From the NCBI RefSeq assembly GCF_014203155.1, contig NZ_JACHIK010000002.1, positions 62,001 through 126,000 of the forward strand: DNA of 64,000 bases. The letters are read 5' to 3'. Shown here in pieces: positions 53,601 to 61,120 of this stretch (positions within the stretch are counted from its first letter, which is position 1; each line of letters begins with the position of its first letter). Both the position numbers and the translations under genes were made by a program. This DNA is from Shinella fusca (lineage in GTDB: Bacteria > Pseudomonadota > Alphaproteobacteria > Rhizobiales > Rhizobiaceae). The notes beneath the pieces were generated by a model. It made no database searches. It was not told the origin of the DNA and saw nothing but the letters and a program-made list of their open reading frames with translations.

Positions 53601-54418
53601 GAGAAGGTGGCAAGGCCCTGGGTGCCGAGGGCGGCGATCTGCTGGGCGTTGAGGGCCGCGACCTGCAGGGGCGTCAGCGCCTCCACCTGCGACGTGCCGA
53701 GCGCCGTCATCTGCGTGGAGGAGAAGCCGGTGATCGCGCTGGTGCTGAGGGCCGCGATCTGCGCTTCGGAGAAGGCGGAGATGGCGGCGGCGCTGAGGGC
53801 GCCGATCTGCGACGACGTGAGAAGGGCGACCTGCGCGGTCGTGAGTGCCGCGATCTGGTCCGATGTGAGGGCATCCGCCTGCGTGCGGCTGAGGCCGGCG
53901 ACGGTCAGCGGTGCCAGCGCGCTGATCTGCGCGGTGGAAAGGCCGGCAAGGACGGCCGGGCTCAGGCCCTGCACGGCCTTGTAGCTGATCGCCGCCATGT
54001 CCTCGGTGGAGAAGGCGGCAAGGTCTTCGGGATCGAGCGCGGCAAGCTGGGCGGCGCTGAGGGCCTTGACCTGCGCGGCCGTCAGGGCCTCCGCCTGGTC
54101 GGAGGAAAGCCCTTTCACCTGACCTGTTGTGAGGCTCGAGACCTGGTTGGTCGTCAGGCTTTCGATGGCATATTTGTCGAGCGCGCCGATCTGCTCCAGC
54201 GACAGGCCGATGATGGCGCCCTGCGTGATCGCGCCGATCTGCCCGGAATTGAGGATGCCGATGTCCTCCGTTTCCAGCGCAGCGATCTGCGAGGAGGAAA
54301 AGGCATTGATCTGGCCGGTGGAAAGCGATGCCACGTCCTCCGTCGTCCAGTCCTTGATGGCGGCCGCCGAGAGCAGCTTGATCTGGCTGATGCTGAGGGA
54401 GGAAACGATCGACGTCAT
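47645..54418 (-). CDS. giant octapeptide-repeat protein, unknown function
   Basis: 2257 residues; I do not recognise the family. From Met1 the chain divides into 277 consecutive eight-residue units of the form [ST]-x-x-[Q/D/A]-[I/V/L]-x-[A/G]-[L/F], e.g. STAQIAAL; only two units are short (EHDVTVL with 7, AVAGL with 5). A 45-residue acidic tail follows and ends SDVAAIISSYLEI. There is no N-terminal signal peptide, no cysteine, and only one tryptophan. The tail resembles type I secretion signals, but no such exporter is in the window. The start is ATG 54418 (MTSIVSSL) after CAGGAC; the frame stays open upstream into the LLM gene but is not used. Possible roles are a surface adhesin, solenoid or scaffold. 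Confidence 0.85.
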   Translation of the reverse strand: MTSIVSSLSISQIKLLSAAAIKDWTTEDVASLSTGQINAFSSSQIAALETEDIGILNSGQIGAITQGAIIGLSLEQIGALDKYAIESLTTNQVSSLTTGQVKGLSSDQAEALTAAQVKALSAAQLAALDPEDLAAFSTEDMAAISYKAVQGLSPAVLAGLSTAQISALAPLTVAGLSRTQADALTSDQIAALTTAQVALLTSSQIGALSAAAISAFSEAQIAALSTSAITGFSSTQMTALGTSQVEALTPLQVAALNAQQIAALGTQGLATFSLADIAAISSRAVSGLKADMIGSLSEDQIAALSLKTVEGLTAAQVAALSPEQVDSLTPAQIGSMSAAQISALSIEAIKGLSNASIAAIAPKAVRGLTPAQIAVLTPEQVQAMTPTQVNAFDARQIAAFSPENLSSFSVGQIAMINANAVRGLTAAQIGALDLSQLDAFSPTQVKSFTAAQTSAINSETIAAFSPADIAAFSANALSGLGTGAIANLTTAQVAALNVKSISGLSTAQVSQFDVEQAAALGPSQIRAMTAGQIGALSPASFEGFSSTDIAAIQNSAIAALGTDVITALSTGQIAALTSGQITALKSAHIAALGIDQVEAFTPAQVRYLNAAQIAAMAPEAFTTFSSADIAALSSRAISGIRTEAIAGLTGNQLAAFSLAGLAGFTPIQMYTIGSNLIGNLSTAQVGALSAAQVAGLNTAALAALSAQQIAALSSKGMSGLPTYAIAALTTEQISLLGSNAIAGLTTVQLDALTPAQIEAFNPDQIRGMSSSQIMALGPDGIATFSTDDIAAINSKSIPGLDRESLAGLSASQIAAFTTAQIGNLTLTQLAGLDTAFVASLTTAQITAIGANLIGGLTADQIGALTTTQVASLSTAQVKALTATQLSALTSADLAVLSTTAVAAISNKAIAGLDPAALAGLSTAQIAAVNRNTLAGMTAEQIEALSTSQLAAFSTSQISGLTSVQTAVLTTQDMQALSNAQIAALSNRAVTGLDPDVFTSLTSEQIGALTTSAFSGLTTGQIEALSSTQVGELSTAQIAALTAAQAAALEHDVTVLSSAQLAALRASAIAGLSTGQIAALQTDQVAALTTGQIAALTSGQIAALTTGDIAALSTTQMAALSAAGIAGLTSGQIATLDSSQIRALRSNQIAALTSSQVPAFGTDQIGMLTTMQIAAFNAGSITGFTSQQIAAMSTAQAEALTAVQVGSLTSRQIAELGTDDIAAFSTKDISMISADAIAGLSPATIASLSTAQIAAISASAIAAMTTQQLVALTTTQAQALNRTQIAAFSSTQLAALGADDVATFSTQEIAAIGAGAIAGLSTDTIAALSTAQIAAISTAGIPGLTTGQIAALSTAQAEALTSDQTRALSSTQLAAFSIEEIATFSTRDIAAIGSDAIAGLSSEAIASLSTAQIAALSTGAITGLTSRQIVALTSEQLDSLTPTQVAALGARQIANLGTEYIASLTPSQVAALSNAAIAGLSTDQIAALSTAQAEALTPTQVAALNSRQIAALGKDDIDTFSTADMAAISSGAMSGLSTDVLASLTTEQIASLGPTGLAGMTSAQIDVLSSAQIAGLTTAQIAALGSKQVAALGTDGIAALSSTKIAALGSAGIVGLTTDQIAALSTAQAEALTTTQVAALTSAQVAALGTGSLQAFSPADIAAIDSRAVGGLTTAAVASLSHAQVAALAVAGLTSAQIDALGSGQLEALTSSQMAALGSVQIGALDANDLAALSTAQIAAIGTDGIAALSTGQIAALSSEQAEALTAAQVGALTSQQLAAFSSAEIALFSTADMAAIGSRSIVGLSTATLAGLSTGQIAALGTGGISGLSTSQIAALSADQIEALTATQIGALTSQQVSALDADDIALFTTAEIAAISSSAMAGLSSAILSGFTPEQIEALSPAGVGGMTTGQIAALSTAQVAALSTSQVAALTSRQVAALGVADIAALTAKQIAALSPGGLAGLTGLQASGLTLAQADALSTSQIAALSAAALGGLSSQALDTLTPAKLAAIGGAAIKGLPPAYLATLSEAEIAALGTGQIAGLSSAQVAALSTDQVEALSLAQIGALTQPGVAGLTTAQMQTISTEELAAFGIGAIRGLPTAVMGSLSTESIAALSTSQIAALTYGQMGALSSSQVSALSVEQVGALTATQAAALGSDDLNALSVDQILALGSEAISGLHTAALAGLTVEQAGAFTPGQLASMTSSQIAALPQASGVSAFSVSSTGDIAAPAADEVQTESDPQSDVAAIISSYLEI
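47780..54418 (-). repeat. 24-bp coding tandem repeat array (277 units)
   Basis: The octapeptide array is a degenerate 24-bp tandem repeat of about 6.6 kb. Because the unit length is a multiple of three and the base pattern is GC-rich, several other frames on both strands are also open for hundreds of codons. Higher-order modules of 168 and 240 bp (7 and 10 units) are overlaid on it. It is not a CRISPR array: there are no spacers and the units are coding. Confidence 0.85.
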
Positions 54419-54594
54419 GGGCAAAGTCCTGAAATAGGAAAACGAAAGAACAAAAATCCACGGGTTCGGCAGATTGCTCGATACAGGGGTGAGCTTGTCC
54501 GAGCCTGAAGCCCGGCGGAGTTTGTGCCGAAGGTGGGAAAAGTGTGTTCTGTCGCGCGCTTGCCGCCAGGCCGGAAATGCCCTGCCCGAAAAGG

Positions 54595-54624
54595 AAACGC
54601 CGCGGAATGGCTTCCGCGGCGTTT
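54595..54624. terminator. terminator of the LLM oxidoreductase gene
   Basis: AAACGCCGCGGAA (54595-54607) and TTCCGCGGCGTTT (54612-54624) form a perfect 13-bp stem with a TGGC loop, flanked by T-runs on both strands. It lies four bases beyond the LLM stop on the minus strand and about 180 bp upstream of the repeat-protein start, insulating that gene. Confidence 0.8.
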
Positions 54625-54627
54625 TCG

Positions 54628-55650
54628 TCAGCGCCAGCCGAGGGCCGGCGCGACGTGCTTCAGGATCGCCTCGATGACATGGGCGTTGTATTCGACGCCG
54701 AGCTGGTTCGGCACGGTCAGGAGCAGCGTGTCGGCCTCGCGGATCGCCTCGTCGGCGGCAAGCTGGTCGATCAGCTTGTCCGGCTCGTCGGCATAGGACC
54801 GCCCGAAGATCGCGCGGGTCTTGTCGTCGATGAAGCCGATCGAATCCTGCTCCTTGCCGCCGCGGCCGAAATAGGCCCGGTCGCGGTCGTCGACGAGGGC
54901 GAAGATGCTGCGGCTCACGGACACCCGCGGCGTGCGGCTGTGGCCCGCTTCCTTCCAGGCCTCGCGATAGGCGCGGATCTGTGCTGCCTGCTGGACATGG
55001 AAGGGCTCGCCCGTCTCGTCGTCCTTGAGGGTCGAGCTCTGCAGGTTCATGCCGAGCTTTGCGGCCCATTCGGCGGTGGCGTTGGAGCCTGCGCCCCACC
55101 AGATGCGCTCGCGAAGCCCTTGCGAATGCGGCTCGAGGCGCAGGAGGCCGGGCGGGTTGGGGAACATCGGCCGCGGGTTCGGCTCGGCGAAGCCTTCGCC
55201 CTTCAAGACGTCGAGAAACACTTCGGCATGGCGGCGGCCCATGTCGGCATCGCTCATGCCCTCCTGCGGCTGGTAGCCGAAGTAGCGCCAGCCGTCGATC
55301 ACCTGCTCGGGCGAGCCGCGGCTGATGCCGAGCTGGAGGCGGCCTTCGGAGATGAGGTCGGCCGCGCCGGCGTCCTCGGCCATGTAGAGCGGGTTCTCGT
55401 AGCGCATGTCGATGACAGCGGTGCCGATCTCGATCGTCTTCGTGCGCGCGCCGACGGCGGCCAGCAGCGGGAAGGGAGAGGCGAGCTGGCGGGCGAAGTG
55501 ATGCACCCGGAAATAGGCGCCGTCCGCGCCGAGCTCTTCGGCCGCCACGGCAAGGTCGATCGACTGGAGAAGCGTGTCGCCGGCCGAGCGGGTTCCGGAT
55601 TGGGGGGAGGGTGTCCAGTGCCCGAAGGAGAGGAAACCGATTTTCTTCAT
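54628..55650 (-). CDS. LLM-class (luciferase-like) flavin-dependent oxidoreductase
   Basis: TIM-barrel F420/FMN-type monooxygenase-like protein of 340 residues (KKIGFLSFGHWTPSPQSGTRSAGDTLLQSIDLAVAAEELGADGAYFRVHHFARQLASPFPLLAAVGARTK is the family N-terminus). The start is ATG 55650; 16 upstream in-frame codons to 55698 have no ribosome site. The substrate is unknown. It is monocistronic, with a strong terminator right after it. Confidence 0.87.
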   Translation of the reverse strand: MKKIGFLSFGHWTPSPQSGTRSAGDTLLQSIDLAVAAEELGADGAYFRVHHFARQLASPFPLLAAVGARTKTIEIGTAVIDMRYENPLYMAEDAGAADLISEGRLQLGISRGSPEQVIDGWRYFGYQPQEGMSDADMGRRHAEVFLDVLKGEGFAEPNPRPMFPNPPGLLRLEPHSQGLRERIWWGAGSNATAEWAAKLGMNLQSSTLKDDETGEPFHVQQAAQIRAYREAWKEAGHSRTPRVSVSRSIFALVDDRDRAYFGRGGKEQDSIGFIDDKTRAIFGRSYADEPDKLIDQLAADEAIREADTLLLTVPNQLGVEYNAHVIEAILKHVAPALGWR

Positions 55651-55772
55651 GGTGTCAGCCTCGACGCTATGCGTCCGTTGGAGGGAGTGTTGGGCCAAAC
55701 ATGGTGGATCGCCCCCGGCTTGAAAAGCCGCTCCCGGAGAACGGTGCGTTCACAGATCGAGGCCGATGGGCC

Positions 55773-56351
55773 TCAGACCGCCATGCGCAGTTCCGCCTCG
55801 CGGCCGAGTTCCGTCATCCACTCAACGAATTGCGGGCGGGCCTTGACCTGTCGGCCGTAGTGGCGGGCGAGCGCGGCGGTGAGGTCGCCCCTGCGGCCGA
55901 GCAGCGTATCGGCGAAGCCGACCATCTGCGAATTCGGCCAGGCCTGCGGGCGGATCGTCACCAGCCGCTCGAAGAGGCTGTCGGCGGCCTCGCCGGGGTT
56001 TGCCTGCGCCATCAGCGTCAGCATCGCGGCCGTCGAGCGCGACACGCCCATATGGCAATGGACGAGGATGTGGCCGGCCGCATCGGCGTCCTGCCGCGTG
56101 GAGAATTCCTCGCCGAAGCGCAGGATCGACTCAACATGATGCGGCGTCGGCATGGTGCGGCCGGGCAGAGCGTCGATGATGTCATGGAAGCGCAGGACGG
56201 TGCGATGATGGGTCCCGTAGGCGCCGAACGCTTCCAGCTCGGCACGTTCCGGGTCGATCAGCGAGAGGACATGGGTCACGTTGCGAGTGCTGTGGCCGCC
56301 AAGCTCCTCGATCCCGCAAACAGTGAGTTCGGGAGAAAAAATCACATCCAT
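55773..56351 (-). CDS. tyrosine/dual-specificity phosphatase-like protein
   Basis: CX5R phosphatase-fold protein of 192 residues from ATG 56351. The P-loop is HCHMGVSRSTAAML, with the nucleophilic Cys and Arg six residues apart. An Asp-containing loop (RFHDIIDALPG) could supply the general acid. ATG 56384, eleven codons earlier, is an alternative start. Many rhizobia carry such proteins; the substrate is unknown. It is transcribed alone between the LLM gene and the D-amino-acid island. Confidence 0.8.
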   Translation of the reverse strand: MDVIFSPELTVCGIEELGGHSTRNVTHVLSLIDPERAELEAFGAYGTHHRTVLRFHDIIDALPGRTMPTPHHVESILRFGEEFSTRQDADAAGHILVHCHMGVSRSTAAMLTLMAQANPGEAADSLFERLVTIRPQAWPNSQMVGFADTLLGRRGDLTAALARHYGRQVKARPQFVEWMTELGREAELRMAV

Positions 56352-56606
56352 CGTCGTCTCTTTCACTTCTGTGCCGGAGGGCATGGCCTCAAGGGCGGAT
56401 CGCGCGAAGCGCCTTGCCCATCATGCCCGGCGAGGCGGCAAAAACAAGACGTGGCGTCGGCCCGCCTTCGCTTTCTTTTCGATAACATATTGAAAATGCT
56501 TATATCAGTCCATTTCTGCATGGGCTTTTGTCCAAATTGAATTGGCATGCGGCGGTAAGTCCCGCCAATGTCCGACGCACGGCAAGCGAGGCGTGAAGAG
56601 GACCAT

Positions 56607-57458
56607 ATGGGCAGGATCGTTTACGTCCACGGGCAGTTCGTCCCGGAGGAAGAGGCGCGGATCGGGCTTTTCGACCGCGGCTTCCTGTTCGGCGATGCCG
56701 TCTACGAGGTGACGGCGGTGATCGCCGGGCGCATGATCGACAACGACCTGCATCTGGCCCGCCTCGAACGCTCGCTCGGCGAGCTGGATATCCGGCTTTC
56801 CCTGTCGCGTGCCGATATCGAGGCGGTGCAGGCCGGGCTGATCGGCCGCAACGCACTTTCGGACGGCGTCGTCTATCTCCAGGTCTCGCGCGGCGAGGCG
56901 GACCGGGATTTCTTCTATCCCGGGGCGATGGAGCCGAAGTTGATCGGCTTCACGCAGGCAAAGACCCTGACCGGCACGAAGGCGCAGGCCGAGGGCATCG
57001 CGGTCGATCTCCAGCCCGATCCGCGCTGGCACCGGCGTGACATCAAGACGACGATGCTGCTCGGCCAGGTGATGGCCAAGCAGGCGGCGCGCGGGCGCGG
57101 CTTTGCCGACGTCTGGCTGGTGGAGGACGGCGTGGTGACGGAAGGGGCCTCGTCCACCGCCCACATCGTCACCCATGACGGCCGCATCCTCACCCGCGCC
57201 GCGTCTGAGGCGACCCTGCCGGGCTGCACGCAGCGCGCCCTCGCGCGGCTCTGCGAGCGGCACGGCCTGCGGATCGAGGAACGCGCCTTCACGCCGAAGG
57301 AGGCGCGGGAGGCGGCCGAGGCGTTCCAGACATCGGCCTCCAGCCTCGTCACGCCGGTGGTGCGTATCGGCGACCAGGCGGTCGGCGACGGGCGGCCGGG
57401 ACCGATGACGCGCAAACTCCAGGCCCTCTATCTGGAAGCGGCCGGCGTTCCGGCCTAA
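56607..57458 (+). CDS. dat: D-amino acid aminotransferase
   Basis: Fold-type IV PLP aminotransferase of 283 residues. The PLP lysine is K147 in RRDIKTTMLL. IGLFDRGFLFGDAVYEV at the N-terminus and VTEGASSTAHIV are the D-alanine/branched-chain class IV signatures; VTEGASSN/T-type context and length favour the D-amino-acid enzyme. The start is ATG 56607 after AGAGGA. It is the first gene of a peptide/D-amino-acid operon with dmpA and dppA. Confidence 0.85.
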   Translation: MGRIVYVHGQFVPEEEARIGLFDRGFLFGDAVYEVTAVIAGRMIDNDLHLARLERSLGELDIRLSLSRADIEAVQAGLIGRNALSDGVVYLQVSRGEADRDFFYPGAMEPKLIGFTQAKTLTGTKAQAEGIAVDLQPDPRWHRRDIKTTMLLGQVMAKQAARGRGFADVWLVEDGVVTEGASSTAHIVTHDGRILTRAASEATLPGCTQRALARLCERHGLRIEERAFTPKEAREAAEAFQTSASSLVTPVVRIGDQAVGDGRPGPMTRKLQALYLEAAGVPA

Positions 57459-57484
57459 AAGGGCAGGAGCGGAAGAGGGGCGAC

Positions 57485-58522
57485 ATGCAGACGGCACGGC
57501 AATGGGGGCTGATCCCGAAGGGGCGGCTCGAACCGGGCGCGGAAAACGCGATCACCGACGTGCCGGGCGTTGCGGTCGGCCATCGCTCGCTGCGCGGCGA
57601 GGGCGTCTTCACCGGCGTGACGGCGGTGGTTCCCCATCCGGGCGACCTCTTCCGCGTCAAGCCGCGGGCGGCCGTCGAGGTCATCAACGGCTTCGGCAAG
57701 TCGGCCGGCCTCATGCAGGTCGCCGAGCTCGGCACCATCGAGACGCCGATCCTGCTCACCAACACCTTCGCCGTTTCGGCCTGCACCGAGGCCCTCATCC
57801 GCCGCGCCATCGCCGCCAATCCGGCGATCGGCCGCAAGACCTCGACCGTCAATCCGCTCGTCTTCGAATGCAACGACGGCGCCATCAACGATATCCAGGC
57901 GCTGGCCGTCACTCCCGCCGATGCCGGGGCGGCGCTGGATGCCGCCCGCACCGGGCCGGTCGAGCAGGGCGCCGTCGGCGCAGGCTCGGGCATGACGGCC
58001 TTCGGCTTCAAGGCGGGGATCGGCACGGCCTCGCGGACGCTGCGTATCGCCAGGCGCGATTTCACGCTTGGCACGCTGGTGCTCGCCAATTTCGGCGCGG
58101 TGGGCGATCTCGTCCTGCCGGACGGGCGGCGTCCCGAACCGCGCGCGCCGGCAAGCCCCGAGCGCGGATCGGTGATCGTCGTCATGGCAACCGACCTGCC
58201 GCTCGGCGACCGGCAATTGCAGCGCGTCGCACGGCGCGGCGGCGCGGGCCTTGCCCGGCTCGGCGCCTTCTGGGGCAACGGCAGCGGCGATGTCGTCCTC
58301 TGCTTCACCACGGCCGATCCGGTCGAGCATGCGCCTTCGTCGCCCGTGACCATGCAGCAGCGCCTTTCGGACGACCATATCGACCTTGCCTTCCGCGCCG
58401 CTGCCGAGACGACGCAGGAAGCCGTCCTCAACGCGCTCTGCGCGGCGCCGGCCACGCCCGGCCGCAACGGCCGCCTCTATCCCGCACTTGCCGACTGGCT
58501 CAAGGAGAACTCCGTCCCATGA
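57485..58522 (+). CDS. dmpA: P1-family (DmpA-like) aminopeptidase
   Basis: Ntn-type peptidase of family S58, 345 residues. These proteins cleave themselves before a serine: here Gly266-Ser267 in WGNGSGDVVL, which would give alpha and beta chains with Ser267 as the nucleophile. ITDVPGVAVGH and NGFGKSAG are family signatures. DmpA enzymes release N-terminal L- or D-residues or beta-amino acids. It overlaps the dppA start by ATGA. Confidence 0.88.
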   Translation: MQTARQWGLIPKGRLEPGAENAITDVPGVAVGHRSLRGEGVFTGVTAVVPHPGDLFRVKPRAAVEVINGFGKSAGLMQVAELGTIETPILLTNTFAVSACTEALIRRAIAANPAIGRKTSTVNPLVFECNDGAINDIQALAVTPADAGAALDAARTGPVEQGAVGAGSGMTAFGFKAGIGTASRTLRIARRDFTLGTLVLANFGAVGDLVLPDGRRPEPRAPASPERGSVIVVMATDLPLGDRQLQRVARRGGAGLARLGAFWGNGSGDVVLCFTTADPVEHAPSSPVTMQQRLSDDHIDLAFRAAAETTQEAVLNALCAAPATPGRNGRLYPALADWLKENSVP

Positions 58523-59319
58523 AAGTCTTCATCTCCGCCGATATCGAAGGCACCGCAGGCATCGCCCATTGGGACGAGGCCGAGCGCACCCATGCCGACT
58601 GGGCCGAGTTCCGCGCGCTGATGACGGCGGAAGTCGTCGCCGCCTGCGAGGGCGCGCGCGCCGCCGGGGCGAGCGAAGTGGTGATCAAGGACGCCCATGA
58701 CAGCGGCCGCAACCTCATCCTCGACCGGCTGCCGGACTATGTGCGGATCGTCCGCGGCTGGTCGGGCCATCCCGATGCCATGATGTTCGGCCTCGATGCC
58801 GGCTTCGCCGCGGCGATCTATACCGGCTACCATTCGAAGGCGGGCAGCGAGGCGAACCCGCTCGCCCATACCTCGAACCTGCGTATCTCGCGCCTTATCC
58901 TCAACGGCGAGGTCGCCTCGGAATTCACGGTGAACGCGCTCTGCGCGGCCGGCTACGGCGTGCCGTCCGTCTTCCTCGCCGGCGATGCGCAGATGTGCGC
59001 CGAGGCGCGCGCGATGGTGCCGGGCCTTGCCACGGTCGAGACGCTGGAGGGCGCGGGCCGCGCCTCCACCTCCCTCTCGCCGGCCTGGTCGCGCCGCCTG
59101 ATCCGCGAAGGGGTCGCCGCCGCGCTCTCGGGCGATTTCGCCGCGGCGCTGCCCGCCCGCGCCGAGCGCTACGAAGTCGTCATCGAGTTCAACAACCCGA
59201 CGGACGCCTATCGGGCCGGCTGGTATCCGGGCGCCTATGCGCACGGCCCCCGCGCCGTCGCCTTCGCGCATGCCGATTTCGCCGAAATCCTCCGGGCGCT
59301 GGTCTTCCTCAAGGTCTGA
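58519..59319 (+). CDS. dppA: D-aminopeptidase DppA (M55 family)
   Basis: Zinc D-aminopeptidase of 266 residues. SADIEGTAG holds D8 and E10, DAH ends at H60, and GYH at H105, matching the two-zinc site of DppA. TDAYRAGWYPGA is also typical. It would remove N-terminal D-amino acids from peptides such as D-Ala-D-Ala. It is translationally coupled to dmpA; the last 11 bases overlap the convergent LysR gene. Confidence 0.9.
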   Translation: MKVFISADIEGTAGIAHWDEAERTHADWAEFRALMTAEVVAACEGARAAGASEVVIKDAHDSGRNLILDRLPDYVRIVRGWSGHPDAMMFGLDAGFAAAIYTGYHSKAGSEANPLAHTSNLRISRLILNGEVASEFTVNALCAAGYGVPSVFLAGDAQMCAEARAMVPGLATVETLEGAGRASTSLSPAWSRRLIREGVAAALSGDFAAALPARAERYEVVIEFNNPTDAYRAGWYPGAYAHGPRAVAFAHADFAEILRALVFLKV

Positions 59320-60256
59320 CCGCGGAAGCCTCCAGCACCCGCCCGGCGGTGCGCCAGAGGTCCTCGACCCTGCCGCTTCGGCTGCCGGCGTGTCGATAGA
59401 GGCGGATTTCGAGGTCGAGGTTCCAGCCCTCGTCCGCCGAGGCGGGAACGAGCCGGCCCGCTTCCATCTCGTCGCGCGCAAGGCTTTCCGGCAGCCAGCA
59501 GACGCCCGCGCCGGTGACGGCCATGGTCATCAGCCCGGCGCTGATCGTGTTCTCGTGCGTCGTGCGCCGCCGGAAGGGCGGGCGGCGCAGGAAGAGGCGC
59601 GAGAGCGCGACGCCGAAGAACGAATTGAACCCGTAACTGAGATAGGGGACGGCAAGGCGCGGCTGCGCAACGGCGCGGTCGATGAGGTTCAGTCCCTTCT
59701 GCTCGCTGCCGGCGACCGCAAGGCGCGGCGCGGCGAGCGGGATCAGCCGGTCATGGGCGACCGTCAGCGAGGCAAACCGGCCGCGGTCGAGATGGAACGG
59801 CACTTCGGGGTGGGCGTAGGTAAGGAAGAAATCCGCCTCGTCGCCGATAAGCGCGTCGAGATTGGCTTCGATCCCGCCGCGGTCGGGCAGAAGGGAGGTG
59901 CTGAAGGCGCCGCCCGCTGTTTCCAGCGCCTTCAGCCATTGTGGGAAGAAGGTCACCGTCAGCGTATGGAGCGCGGCAAAGCGGACGAGGCCCGGCTCGT
60001 GCGACGGGCGCAGCGCCTCGCGCGCGGCATAGAAGGTGCGGATCGCTTCCTGGGCGACCGGCAGGAAGGAGCGCCCCGCCGGCGTCAGTTCGGCCGGCAT
60101 GGTCGCGCGGCTGATCAGCGTCGCGCCGAGCCAGCCTTCAAGCTGCTTGATGCGGCGGCTGAAGGCGGACTGCGTGACGTTGCGCAATTCCGCCGCCCGC
60201 GAGAAGCTGGATGTGTCGGCAAGCGTCACGAAATCCTCCAGCCACTTGATCTCCAT
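59309..60256 (-). CDS. LysR-family transcriptional regulator
   Basis: LysR-type regulator of 315 residues. The HTH is MEIKWLEDFVTLADTSSFSRAAELRNVTQSAFSRRIKQLE. The long open frame upstream of 60256 crosses the XRE-cupin gene in another frame and is not coding. It overlaps dppA by 11 bp convergently. It may control the dat-dmpA-dppA genes or the adjacent transporter. Confidence 0.87.
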   Translation of the reverse strand: MEIKWLEDFVTLADTSSFSRAAELRNVTQSAFSRRIKQLEGWLGATLISRATMPAELTPAGRSFLPVAQEAIRTFYAAREALRPSHEPGLVRFAALHTLTVTFFPQWLKALETAGGAFSTSLLPDRGGIEANLDALIGDEADFFLTYAHPEVPFHLDRGRFASLTVAHDRLIPLAAPRLAVAGSEQKGLNLIDRAVAQPRLAVPYLSYGFNSFFGVALSRLFLRRPPFRRRTTHENTISAGLMTMAVTGAGVCWLPESLARDEMEAGRLVPASADEGWNLDLEIRLYRHAGSRSGRVEDLWRTAGRVLEASAVRP

Positions 60257-60291
60257 CGCCGCCGTCCTCCATGCCTTGCCGCCGGCCGCGC

Positions 60292-60888
60292 TCAGGAAAA
60301 GAGCGGCTGCGTGCGCACCCACAGTTCCAGTGTCGTCTCGTTGCCGAGCGTTGCGGAGCGGTGCGGCAAATGGGACTGGAAATGCATGGAATCGCCCTTG
60401 TTGAGGATATGGCGCTCGCCGCCCACCTCCAGCAGGATGCAACCCTCGATGATATAGACGAAGTCCTCGCCCTCGTTGTGCATGATTTCCGAGACATGGC
60501 CCGGTGGGCGGCGTACGAGGGTGGGGTGCAGCTTGGCATCGGCGAAGCCGGCGCCGAGCAGTTCGTAGGTCCGGCGGGCGTCGCCGAGGCTGAAGGCCTC
60601 CCGCTCGCCCTGCCGCGAGACGGCGCCCGTGGCGCGCGGCGGCGCCTTGACGAAGGCGTCGACGCTGGTGCCCAGCGCCTCGGCGATGTTGCAGAGCGAG
60701 GCGAGCGAGGGCGTCGAGGCGCCGCGCTCGATCTGCGAGAGGAAGCCGATGGACGGCCCGACGCGCTCCGAGACCTGCTGGAGCGTCATGTCGATGGCGC
60801 GCCGGCGCTTGCGGATCTTCTTGCCGAGGGGTTCCTCCGCGACGCTGTCTGCCACGCCCTTCTTCCTCGCTCCTGCCTCTTGCGACAT
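60292..60888 (-). CDS. XRE-cupin transcriptional regulator
   Basis: 198 residues. The XRE HTH is KKIRKRRRAIDMTLQQVSERVGPSIGFLSQIERGASTPSLASL, and a cupin sensor covers about 115-190 (PPGHVSEIMHNEGEDFVYIIEGCILLEVGG). It is divergent from the peptide-binding protein at 61121. Two TCAATTT copies 20 bp apart (61046-61052 and 61066-61072) lie in the gap and could be its site; this is a weak call. It is likely the regulator of the peptide transporter. Confidence 0.88.
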   Translation of the reverse strand: MSQEAGARKKGVADSVAEEPLGKKIRKRRRAIDMTLQQVSERVGPSIGFLSQIERGASTPSLASLCNIAEALGTSVDAFVKAPPRATGAVSRQGEREAFSLGDARRTYELLGAGFADAKLHPTLVRRPPGHVSEIMHNEGEDFVYIIEGCILLEVGGERHILNKGDSMHFQSHLPHRSATLGNETTLELWVRTQPLFS

Positions 60889-61120
60889 TACCGAACCTGT
60901 TCCGCAGATTGGAGATGGCCGGAATATGGGCCAAGCGATCCGCGATGTCGATGTACCGGACGGCGCAAGGCCCGGGGTTTTCGGCGCGCGCCGCGACCCG
61001 CCTTGCCTCCCGATCCGGCATCTGCGAAAATTTTTCTACTGCGCCTCAATTTCTTTTGCAATGGTTCAATTTTTGAGTAATGACTTTCGCATGTGAGGAT
61101 GAAGCTCAAGGGAGGAGCCC

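Noticed and set aside
47780-54418. CRISPR-like appearance of the 24-bp repeats
   Set aside because: There are no unique spacers, every unit is coding, and units are degenerate.
54419-55099. Upstream extension of the repeat protein frame
   Set aside because: It overlaps the LLM gene and its terminator and contains no octads; the repeat register begins exactly at ATG 54418.
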